Of a stretch of DNA of 16,428 nucleotides, positions 1 to 5,722 are shown piece by piece (within the stretch, counting starts at the first letter, position 1; every line of letters starts with the position of its first letter). The stretch is from Oscillospiraceae bacterium (GTDB taxonomy: Bacteria; Bacillota; Clostridia; Oscillospirales; Oscillospiraceae): positions 1 to 16,428 of the forward strand of contig JAITQY010000113.1 in NCBI GenBank assembly GCA_031288675.1. The letters are read 5' to 3'. The translations under genes and the position numbers were made by a program. The notes beneath the pieces are model-generated. The model was not told the DNA's origin, searched no databases, and saw nothing but the letters and a program-made list of their open reading frames with translations.

Positions 1-1
1 C

Positions 2-1942
2 TCAGAAATCACAGAATCGAGCATAAAGCGGTGTTTCTCGCGATTGTTTGCCGTAAAGTGCTTTAACGGTGCCGGAGACCTTGCTCCGTGCCAGACCGCG
101 CAGTTCCGCCGCAGCAAGACTGCCGGTGAGGAACGGGTCTTCTGAGAAATACTCAAAGTTGCGTCCGCACAACGGATGGCGGTGGATGTTAACTCCGGGT
201 CCGAGTATTAAATCTACTCTGTCACGGCGCATCTCGGCGCCGAGATGCGCGAACAATTCTTCCGTAAGCTCTTCATTCCACGAACACGCTATACACGTGC
301 CGTTCGGTAGGGAGAACGCTATTCCTCCGGTATCAAAGCGCAGACCGCTTGGACCGTCCGTACAGCATGCCGGCGGAATTCCGAACTCCTTCAGCGCGTC
401 CGTCAGCCCTCCGAATCCGCCTGCGGAACCGTGCGTTACCTTAGGGCTGGACATACCCTCGCCGCGCACAATACACGCAAGAACTTCGTCCGGTATTTGG
501 TCAATAAACGCGTCAATATCAGCAAATCCGTCATATACATCGGCAAAAAGGATACCTTTATTGCCGGTGCATTCGCGTGCTTCCGGAAGGTTGTCTTTTA
601 TATGCTTCGCCATATCGGCGGTGCGAAGCGGAGTGCTTTCACGCGTCATTCCCGACTCGGAATTTTTCAGGCGCTCAAACGGAGTTACAGGGGCAAGTGC
701 TTCGGAAAGTTGTTTCACGATGATAGTTTCTTCTCCGTCCGCAAACGCAAAGCGAACTCCCTCCGCGCCGTCACGGACGCTGCTTCCGACATAGAACGTA
801 TACACGCCCGGCTCTAATACCCATGCGGACTTATGCCCCGTAACGCCGCTGTCGTCGTAAGAGGCTATTCGGCGTGCCGGGATAGTAAAGTCAATACGCT
901 GAACCGCTCCGGGAGCAAGCAGTTTAGTTTTGCCGTAAGCGCATAAAACGCGCGCCGGTTTCCCAAGTTTTCCTTGAGGAGCTTCGCAATAAATTTGCAC
1001 GACCTCCTTGCCGGGCAGATTACCGGTATTTTGAACGGTGGCGGAGATATGAAATTCGTCGTTCTTGCCGGAAAGCATCTCGAAGTTCGTAATTTTTACA
1101 TCAAATTCCGTGTATGACAATCCGAACCCGAACGGGTACATGACTTTGTCTTTTGCCGCGCTTTCAAAGTAACGGTAGCCGACGTAAATATCCTCCGCAT
1201 AAATGTCAGCGGCGTCCTCGCCGAAGTTATCCGCAGAGGGGTAGTCGGCGATTTCATACGCAATCGTATCAGACAGCTTACCGCAGGGATTGACGCGTCC
1301 GGTGAGTACATCGGCGGTTGCGGAAGCCCCTTCCTGTCCGCCGTGCCAGACATATAGAACGGCCTGCGGCTTGTATTGCCCTACCCAGCGCATATCAATG
1401 ATGTTACCGACATTAAGCACGACTGCCACGCGGTCAAACAGCGCTGTGACACGGCTAAGCATATCGTCTTCCTCGTCGGACAACAAGTATGAACCCTTTT
1501 CAATCTTATTATCCTGATCTTCACCGGCGGTGCGTCCTATAGTGACTACAGCGAGGGTTGAACGCTTAGCGGCAGCGGAAACTATGTCGTCCGTAAGCGG
1601 CATCTCCGGCTGAGACCACGGCTCCTGTCCCCAACCCTCACCCTTATAAAACGGATGTTCCGCGACCCAAGCGTCGTAAATGCCGATAAGGGTCTCGTCA
1701 AGAGTTATGCCGAGTGAGCGCAAAGCCCCCGCAAGCTCAGGAGAGGCAGTGGTGTTGACCATACCTCCGGAGCCGGTTCCGCTCTTGTACCACCGGCACT
1801 GAGTTCTGCCGAACAAAGAGATAGTATCACCAGCACGAACCGGCAGAGCGGAATTCTCATTGCGAAGCAGTACCGCACCCTCCGCGGCAAGCTGACGGGC
1901 GGCTTGGGAATACTTCTCGTAATCTACAGCAAATCGGTTCAT
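2..1942 (-). CDS. Glycoside hydrolase family 3 beta-glucosidase, inverted domain order, frameshifted near its 3' part
   Basis: Family 3 glycoside hydrolases remove terminal beta-linked sugars such as glucose from oligosaccharides. The domain order here is inverted. Residues about 1-275 are the alpha/beta sandwich normally at the C-terminus (GAVLLRNE near 22-29; TAGEDQD near 138-144, the usual acid/base Glu region). About 280-410 is a fibronectin-III-like domain. The TIM barrel begins near 485, with TDGPSGLR (528-535) and RHPLCGRNFEYFSEDP (588-603). This order is known from Ruminococcus albus and Butyrivibrio enzymes. I start at 1942 (MNRFAV) because AAAGGA lies 9 bases upstream; an in-frame ATG at 1972 has no such site. 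After Lys627 the frame is wrong: skipping plus-strand base 61 restores KHFTANNRE and an open frame to the window edge, so the stop at 2-4 is a frameshift artefact or mutation. The catalytic Asp (SDW region) would lie outside the window. Family call is firm; function of this copy is doubtful. Confidence 0.9.
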   Translation of the reverse strand: MNRFAVDYEKYSQAARQLAAEGAVLLRNENSALPVRAGDTISLFGRTQCRWYKSGTGSGGMVNTTASPELAGALRSLGITLDETLIGIYDAWVAEHPFYKGEGWGQEPWSQPEMPLTDDIVSAAAKRSTLAVVTIGRTAGEDQDNKIEKGSYLLSDEEDDMLSRVTALFDRVAVVLNVGNIIDMRWVGQYKPQAVLYVWHGGQEGASATADVLTGRVNPCGKLSDTIAYEIADYPSADNFGEDAADIYAEDIYVGYRYFESAAKDKVMYPFGFGLSYTEFDVKITNFEMLSGKNDEFHISATVQNTGNLPGKEVVQIYCEAPQGKLGKPARVLCAYGKTKLLAPGAVQRIDFTIPARRIASYDDSGVTGHKSAWVLEPGVYTFYVGSSVRDGAEGVRFAFADGEETIIVKQLSEALAPVTPFERLKNSESGMTRESTPLRTADMAKHIKDNLPEARECTGNKGILFADVYDGFADIDAFIDQIPDEVLACIVRGEGMSSPKVTHGSAGGFGGLTDALKEFGIPPACCTDGPSGLRFDTGGIAFSLPNGTCIACSWNEELTEELFAHLGAEMRRDRVDLILGPGVNIHRHPLCGRNFEYFSEDPFLTGSLAAAELRGLARSKVSGTVKALYGKQSRETPLYARFCDF

Positions 1943-1961
1943 CGTAAAATATCCTTTCGGT

Positions 1962-2051
1962 TTAATTTGCATATGACGGGTGGTTGTTTCCGCAAGCAGA
2001 CAGGGCGAACAAAATGACTACAGATAAAAATAAGTATTTGAAAGGTTTCAT
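1962..2051 (-). CDS. 29-codon ORF consisting of a lipoprotein signal peptide (micro-lipoprotein or gene remnant)
   Basis: This small ORF sits between the SGNH hydrolase (stop at 2065) and the GH3 gene (start at 1942). It encodes a lysine-containing N-terminus (MKPFKY), a hydrophobic core (LFLSVVILFA) and a lipobox LSAC at residues 17-20, then only nine more residues before TAA. TGAGGG lies six or so bases before the ATG, within the 13-base gap after the upstream stop, so it is placed for translation in the operon. If processed by signal peptidase II, the mature product would be a ten-residue lipidated peptide. It could be the start of a solute-binding lipoprotein whose body was deleted, a true micro-lipoprotein, or chance. 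The complete n-h-c signal structure plus ribosome-binding site argue against chance; function is unknown. Confidence 0.5.
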   Translation of the reverse strand: MKPFKYLFLSVVILFALSACGNNHPSYAN

Positions 2052-2064
2052 TTGCGCCCTCAGA

Positions 2065-2370
2065 TTATTTATCAATAATTTTATCGCGTAATAGTTTGGC
2101 AATCGCATCGTGAGCCTCTGCGGTAAGATGAACGCATTCCTCTGGAGTTGTTGTCGTGACCGAGCCGCAATCGGCAAAATCGCAGCGGTACATTTCCGCA
2201 AGCGAGCGGAAACTTTGGGCGAGCTGTTTTGATTTGACTACGGATTGTTCGTCAAATATCCCGTAAGCAGAACTGTTAGGCAGGTTATCGTGAAGCGGTA
2301 CCGGAGCGGCGATTATTACTCTCGGCGGGTCAAACCAATTAGGCATAGGGATTAAGAACCGCCTTAACAA
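2065..2370 (-). pseudogene. SGNH/GDSL hydrolase, C-terminal fragment (frameshifted part of the gene starting at 2704)
   Basis: This frame carries the missing second half of the hydrolase that begins at 2704. It resumes with PNWFDPPRVIIAAPVPL, the beta-strand that in this family follows the helix after the GTND block, and ends with PEECVHLTAEAH, matching the block V region that supplies the catalytic His. The acidic residue three before that His is Glu here rather than the usual Asp. The apparent ATG at 2370 has no ribosome-binding site and lies within the coding sequence of the other frame, so independent translation is unlikely. From 2704 to 2065 is 640 bases, that is 213 codons plus one base, as expected for a normal-length gene of about 212 residues with one inserted base. 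Confidence 0.7.
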
Positions 2371-2704
2371 GCTGTCCCATTCCGTCAGTTATCATTCTCA
2401 CGCTTGCGCAGCAATCGGGTTTAGTGTCGTTTGTGCCGAGCATAAGAACTACAATGTCCGGACAATGGGACTCCACACATACCGGCAGGAATTCAAGCCC
2501 GATACGGTTGGGACTTGTAGGGTCGTTGAATACGGTGGTGCGTCCGCCAAGACCTTCCTCGACCACGCGGTATTCGTTGCCTAACAGCGTTTGCAACCGA
2601 CCCGGATAGCGAACCTCCCACGGGTGCCGCCAAACGCCGTCCGCGTCTCCGAACGGGTTTGCGCCGAAAGTGTTGCTGTCACCGTAGCAAAGTATAGTTT
2701 TCAT
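2339..2704 (-). pseudogene. SGNH/GDSL hydrolase (esterase-like), N-terminal fragment
   Basis: SGNH hydrolases are small serine esterases or lipases, often deacetylating sugars; position upstream of a beta-glucosidase suggests plant or host glycan use, which is inference. Visible blocks are GDSNTFG (nucleophile Ser10), GLGGRT (Gly in the oxyanion hole, about 53-54) and GTND (Asn92). The start at 2704 is supported by GGAGG six bases upstream. The frame runs into TAA at 2339-2341 right after NPYA; skipping one base (for example plus-strand 2344) joins it to the other frame and restores the rest of the domain. It is the first gene after the promoter at 2862-2890, with a leader of about 150 bases. 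Either a recent pseudogene or a consensus error. Confidence 0.75.
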
Positions 2705-2715
2705 AATGACCTCCG

Positions 2716-2820
2716 GAAGTAGTAGGTAGTAGTTAGGTATTAGGAGTTAGGGGACGGGGGAAACGAGGGAATTGCAAATGGGAAATGGCAAATTGAAAAT
2801 TAAGACGAGGGAAGCGAGAG
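2716..2820. repeat. Low-complexity degenerate repeat block in the SGNH operon leader
   Basis: On the plus strand this is a purine-rich stretch built from loose variants of short words: TAGTAGG/TTAGG/TTAGGAG units (2720-2751), then GGGAAAC/GAGGGAA units, and AAATGG/AAATTG units (2776-2800). On the transcribed minus strand it is a pyrimidine-rich, poorly structured leader between the promoter at 2862-2890 and the hydrolase start. Blocks like this occur as dispersed noncoding repeats in some Firmicutes genomes; copies elsewhere cannot be checked here. Confidence 0.4.
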
Positions 2821-2824
2821 ACGT

Positions 2825-2854
2825 TAATCATTAAATATTAGCCACTAATCATTA
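2825..2854. promoter_or_regulatory. Two palindromic 9-mers TAATCATTA spaced 21 bp, candidate operator
   Basis: TAATCATTA occurs at 2825-2833 and 2846-2854. Each copy is its own reverse complement except for the central base, and the centres are 21 bp apart, two helical turns, placing both on the same DNA face. They lie immediately downstream of the -10 at 2862-2867, around the expected transcription start. That arrangement suits a repressor binding cooperatively; the regulator is not identifiable. Confidence 0.4.
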
Positions 2855-2861
2855 CGCCTTT

Positions 2862-2890
2862 ATTATAGCACAATGTTTCTGATTTGTCAA
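2862..2890 (-). promoter_or_regulatory. Consensus sigma-A promoter of the SGNH/GH3 operon
   Basis: On the minus strand, TTGACA (2885-2890) and TATAAT (2862-2867) are separated by exactly 17 bases, a full match to the housekeeping consensus. It points toward the hydrolase start at 2704. The transcription start is expected near 2855, giving a leader of about 150 bases that contains the palindrome pair and the pyrimidine-rich repeat block. No gene lies between 2705 and 3083; the remainder of that gap holds the amt terminator. Confidence 0.8.
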
Positions 2891-2990
2891 GAGAATATTT
2901 GTGTGTAATCGTAAATAATTTGTGAACGGACGAGACGAATAAGTTATGTGCCGTACTGAAGCGAGAGGCGAGGAATAAAAAGAATTATTG

Positions 2991-3034
2991 AAAAAACGCA
3001 TACTACCGTGCATTTTTTGCACGGTAGTATGCGT
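2991..3034 (-). terminator. Intrinsic terminator of amt
   Basis: A perfect 17-bp stem (2996-3012 with 3018-3034, core ACTACCGTGCA) closes a five-base loop and is followed on the minus strand by six T (complement of 2991-2996, overlapping the stem end by one base). It lies about 50 bases after the amt stop codon at 3084. There is no matching T-run for the plus strand, so it is read as a minus-strand terminator. Confidence 0.88.
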
Positions 3035-3083
3035 CATAACAAAAAGGAAGGGTTATATCTGTAAAGGTATATTTAGCTATAGA

Positions 3084-4856
3084 TCATTCGACGTCCTGAA
3101 GCGCGTCATAGCCCTCTTCACCTGTGCGGACTTTGACGACGTTTTCGACATCGTGAACGAAGATTTTACCGTCGCCGATACTGCCGGTTTGCAGGACTTT
3201 CTTTGCGGTGTCGATAACCGTACGGACAGGAACCTTGCAGACGACGATTTCGAGCTTAACTTTCGGCAGGAAAGTGACGTCGATCTCAACGCCGCGATAA
3301 TGCGCCTGATTACCCTTCTGCATGCCATAACCCATTACGTTCGTGACGGTCATACCGGTAATGCCGATGCCGTTCATAGCGACCTTTAGGTCCTCCAGCT
3401 TGCTCGGACGGGTGATAATGTCAATCTTGGTGAATTTGACGTCGGTATCAATAGCCGGACGCGGGCGGTGTACGATCTCGACGGGGATTTCCGAAGCCGG
3501 ATTTTTGCTGTCGGATTCGATAACAACGCTCTCCTGAATTGCATCGGGGTCGGTAAGGAAGCCCGCATAGGAGCTTGCAAGCCCGTGCTCGGTAAGGTCA
3601 AGACCAATGATTTCGTCTTCGGTGGACACTCTCAAACCGATGGTATGTTTTAGAAATTGGAATACAATAGTCATTGTGACGCTTACCCAAATGGCAACGG
3701 TGACTACACCCAGGATTTGAATTCCGATCTGTTCAATACGGGTTTTTCCCGCCGCTTCAAGGAACGCGTTACTGGCGAATACTCCGGTAAGAATGGTTCC
3801 AAGCGCGCCGCAGACGCCGTGTACACTGACTGCGCCGACCGGGTCGTCAACTTTAGCAACATTGTCGAAGAACTCAACGGAGAGTACCACTACGATACCA
3901 GCAATTGCCCCGATTAGGGCGGCTGCCCACTGGTTAACGGCATTACATCCAGCGGTGATTGCGACAAGACCGCCGAGTGCTCCGTTAAGAGTCATTGAAA
4001 CATCAGGTTTCTTATATTTGATCCAAGTGAAAGTCATCGTCGCTACCGCGCCGAGACAAGCGGCGATGTTGGTGTTGACGATTATGCGGCTAGACAGCAA
4101 TGCGGCTGCGTAGCTGACAATTCCGCCGTCGCTTTCTTCAAGCATCGCAACCGTGGAACCGCCGTTGAATCCAAACCAGCAGAACCACAACAGGAATGTG
4201 CCAAGTCCTGCCAGCGTAAGATTATGTCCGGGTATAGCTTTAGCCTTCCCATCTTTTCCGTACTTGCCGATCCTAGGTCCGAGTATTTTCGCGCCTATAA
4301 GCGCGGAGATTCCTCCGACCATATGCACTGCCGTTGAACCTGCAAAATCATTGAAGCCCATTTGGCTTAGCCACCCTCCGCCCCAAATCCACCGTCCGGA
4401 AATCGGGTAGACGATACCAGAGATAACGATTGAATAAATAACATAGCTCTTAAACTTTGTGCGCTCCGCCATTGAACCGGAAACAATTGTTGCGGCAGTT
4501 GCGCAGAAAACGCTCATAAAGATGAGGTTAGTGAAGTTGTAGTGCTCGCTCAGCGAAGCCAAGAAATTGAAATCGCCGTCTACCGCGCCGGTAAACATAT
4601 CGGTAAGGTTACCGATGAAAGCTCCCATGCCCTCTTTGTTGCCGGCGAACATAAGGCTGAATCCGATGATGAAATAAACCGGAACGCCGCAGGCGAAGTC
4701 CATCATATTCTTCATCAGGATATTTCCGGCGTTTTTTGCGCGTGTCAATCCTGCTTCGACAAGCGCGAATCCCGCTTGCATAAAGAAGACCATACATGCC
4801 GCTATCAACGTCCACAGGATGTTTACGCCGGTGACAATGCTTGTTACGTTTTCCAT
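3084..4856 (-). CDS. amt: Ammonium transporter with C-terminal PII (GlnB-like) domain
   Basis: The product is a 590-residue Amt/MEP/Rh-type channel for ammonium uptake fused to its own PII sensor domain. Residues 1-410 form about eleven membrane helices; the pore histidines are His178 (GSTAVHMVGG) and His346 (VSVHGVCG). A linker of about 60 residues leads to a PII domain at about 475-590, with FLPKVKLEIVV (529-539) and GDGKIFVHDVENVVKVRTGE (561-580), the usual ATP/effector-binding parts. The T-loop reads HYRGVEID, so the position of the uridylylated Tyr51 of proteobacterial GlnB is Ile; control by uridylylation is unlikely and direct nucleotide/2-oxoglutarate sensing is inferred. Start is supported by AAGGGAG about eight bases upstream. 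It is a single-gene unit with its own promoter, leader hairpin and terminator. Amt-PII fusions are known in Firmicutes and some other bacteria. Confidence 0.95.
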   Translation of the reverse strand: MENVTSIVTGVNILWTLIAACMVFFMQAGFALVEAGLTRAKNAGNILMKNMMDFACGVPVYFIIGFSLMFAGNKEGMGAFIGNLTDMFTGAVDGDFNFLASLSEHYNFTNLIFMSVFCATAATIVSGSMAERTKFKSYVIYSIVISGIVYPISGRWIWGGGWLSQMGFNDFAGSTAVHMVGGISALIGAKILGPRIGKYGKDGKAKAIPGHNLTLAGLGTFLLWFCWFGFNGGSTVAMLEESDGGIVSYAAALLSSRIIVNTNIAACLGAVATMTFTWIKYKKPDVSMTLNGALGGLVAITAGCNAVNQWAAALIGAIAGIVVVLSVEFFDNVAKVDDPVGAVSVHGVCGALGTILTGVFASNAFLEAAGKTRIEQIGIQILGVVTVAIWVSVTMTIVFQFLKHTIGLRVSTEDEIIGLDLTEHGLASSYAGFLTDPDAIQESVVIESDSKNPASEIPVEIVHRPRPAIDTDVKFTKIDIITRPSKLEDLKVAMNGIGITGMTVTNVMGYGMQKGNQAHYRGVEIDVTFLPKVKLEIVVCKVPVRTVIDTAKKVLQTGSIGDGKIFVHDVENVVKVRTGEEGYDALQDVE

Positions 4857-4896
4857 AGCTATACTCCCTTAAAATAATATATTAAAAATAAAACAA

Positions 4897-4932
4897 CAAA
4901 GACGTCAAGGATTACGATCCTCAGCGTCTTTG
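4897..4932 (-). promoter_or_regulatory. Terminator-like hairpin in the amt leader (candidate attenuator)
   Basis: On the minus strand CAAAGACG (4925-4932) pairs with CGTCTTTG (4897-4904). Inside, AGGAT pairs with ATCCT (4908-4912 with 4917-4921) around a four-base loop, separated by a 3x3 internal loop. The 3' arm is followed by TTGTTTTATTTTT. From the promoter at 4947-4975, transcription should start near 4940, so this hairpin occupies roughly the first 45 bases of the transcript, before the amt ribosome-binding site. The fold and T-tract are seen; attenuation is inferred. Confidence 0.5.
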
Positions 4933-4946
4933 CTGTTCGTGCAATT

Positions 4947-4975
4947 ACTGTAACACAGAGTTTTTGGTTTGTCAA
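4947..4975 (-). promoter_or_regulatory. Sigma-A promoter of amt
   Basis: On the minus strand, TTGACA (4970-4975) and TACAGT (4947-4952, four of six consensus) are 17 bases apart. The direction is toward amt. The 389-base divergent gap 4857-5245 therefore holds the amt leader and promoter, about 150 bases (4976-5129) in which I see nothing convincing, and the two Rrf2-gene promoters. Confidence 0.7.
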
Positions 4976-5129
4976 GAGGTTTTTTCAAAATTGTTAAATT
5001 TCCATAAACTTTTTTGTGTTTGAGCTGTGAAAATTTGAACTTTTCTTGAAAACGGCTTGTACAAATATGATTAAGGACAGGCTTTGACAGAGTGTAAGGG
5101 TTAAGTTCAGGGCGGGGGAAACAATGATG

Positions 5130-5157
5130 TTGACAAGCCGTAAAATGGTGGTATAAT
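5130..5157 (+). promoter_or_regulatory. Distal consensus promoter of the Rrf2 regulator operon
   Basis: TTGACA (5130-5135) and TATAAT (5152-5157) are separated by 16 bases, both exact consensus. The -10 forms one arm of a perfect inverted repeat TATAAT-CAA-ATTATA (5152-5166), a possible binding site for the Rrf2 protein itself. A second promoter follows 50 bases downstream. Confidence 0.65.
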
Positions 5158-5185
5158 CAAATTATAATAGCTGAATGAAAAAACG

Positions 5186-5214
5186 TTGACAAAGGCATAG
5201 TTATGTGATATACT
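5186..5214 (+). promoter_or_regulatory. Proximal promoter of the Rrf2 regulator operon
   Basis: TTGACA (5186-5191) and TATACT (5209-5214) are 17 bases apart, pointing to the regulator start at 5246. The expected transcript start near 5221 leaves a short leader with the ribosome-binding site GGGGGAG. Having two close tandem promoters permits differential repression. Confidence 0.75.
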
Positions 5215-5245
5215 TAGTAGGATAACAAATGACAGGGGGAGAACT

Positions 5246-5692
5246 ATGCGAATCAGCTCAAAAGGACGCTACGCGCTTGCGGCTATAACATATATCGCGC
5301 GGGAGGGCAACAGCGGCGAAAATATCTCGCTGAATGATATTGCGTCCGCGCTGGGGATTTCAAAGCTGTATTTGGAACAGGTGTTTACTCAGCTGAAGAA
5401 AGCGGAGTTAGTATCTTCGGTGAAGGGCGCGCGAGGAGGGTACAGATTCGTTCATCCGCCGAGCAAGCTTACGGTATGGAACGTTCTGCGCAGCGTGGAA
5501 AATTCCCTTGCGGAAACGTCGGAGCCTACGGTACCGGATAATGCGCCCGACGTTGAAATGGCGTTAATGGAAAAAGTGTTTGCTCCGCTTGACGACGCGA
5601 TCCGCACTATATTAGACGCGGTAACGATACAGGATCTGTTAGACGTGGCGAACCATCAGATAGAAGTACAGTCGTATATGCTGAATTTATAG
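5246..5692 (+). CDS. Rrf2-family transcriptional regulator, cysteine-free (CymR-like)
   Basis: A 148-residue winged-helix regulator. The Rrf2 signature is clear: MRISSKGRYAL at the start, a helix-turn-helix around 27-60 (ISLNDIASALGIS then YLEQVFTQLKKAELV) and the wing KGARGGYRF (about 60-68). It contains no cysteine at all, so it cannot hold the iron-sulfur cluster of IscR or NsrR. That resembles CymR, the Firmicutes repressor of sulfur metabolism that senses status through a CysK complex. The next gene, 30 bases downstream and same strand, is a PLP-dependent Cys/Met enzyme, which fits a sulfur role. GGGGGAG six bases before the ATG supports the start. Family is certain; CymR orthology is inference. 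Confidence 0.92.
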   Translation: MRISSKGRYALAAITYIAREGNSGENISLNDIASALGISKLYLEQVFTQLKKAELVSSVKGARGGYRFVHPPSKLTVWNVLRSVENSLAETSEPTVPDNAPDVEMALMEKVFAPLDDAIRTILDAVTIQDLLDVANHQIEVQSYMLNL

Positions 5693-5722
5693 CGATACAG
5701 TTTAAGAAAGAGGTAATGAATT

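Noticed and set aside
69..817. Two plus-strand open frames of 241 and 128 residues opposite the GH3 gene
   Set aside because: They lie antisense to a gene with clear GH3 motifs, have no ribosome-binding site or family resemblance, and their proteins are Ser/Pro/Arg-rich as expected for shadows.
2335..2350. Programmed ribosomal frameshift in the SGNH hydrolase
   Set aside because: The stop TAA is close to the shift, but no slippery heptamer, internal Shine-Dalgarno or downstream structure is evident, and this family is not known for frameshifting. A mutation or sequence error is simpler.
2988..3389. Plus-strand open frame of 133 residues starting in the amt terminator
   Set aside because: It begins inside a perfect terminator stem and continues antisense to the PII domain; no independent support.
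4976..5129. Riboswitch or T-box between amt and the Rrf2 gene
   Set aside because: This stretch lies upstream of both outward-facing promoters, so it would not be in either leader, and no conserved T-box or S-box core was seen.
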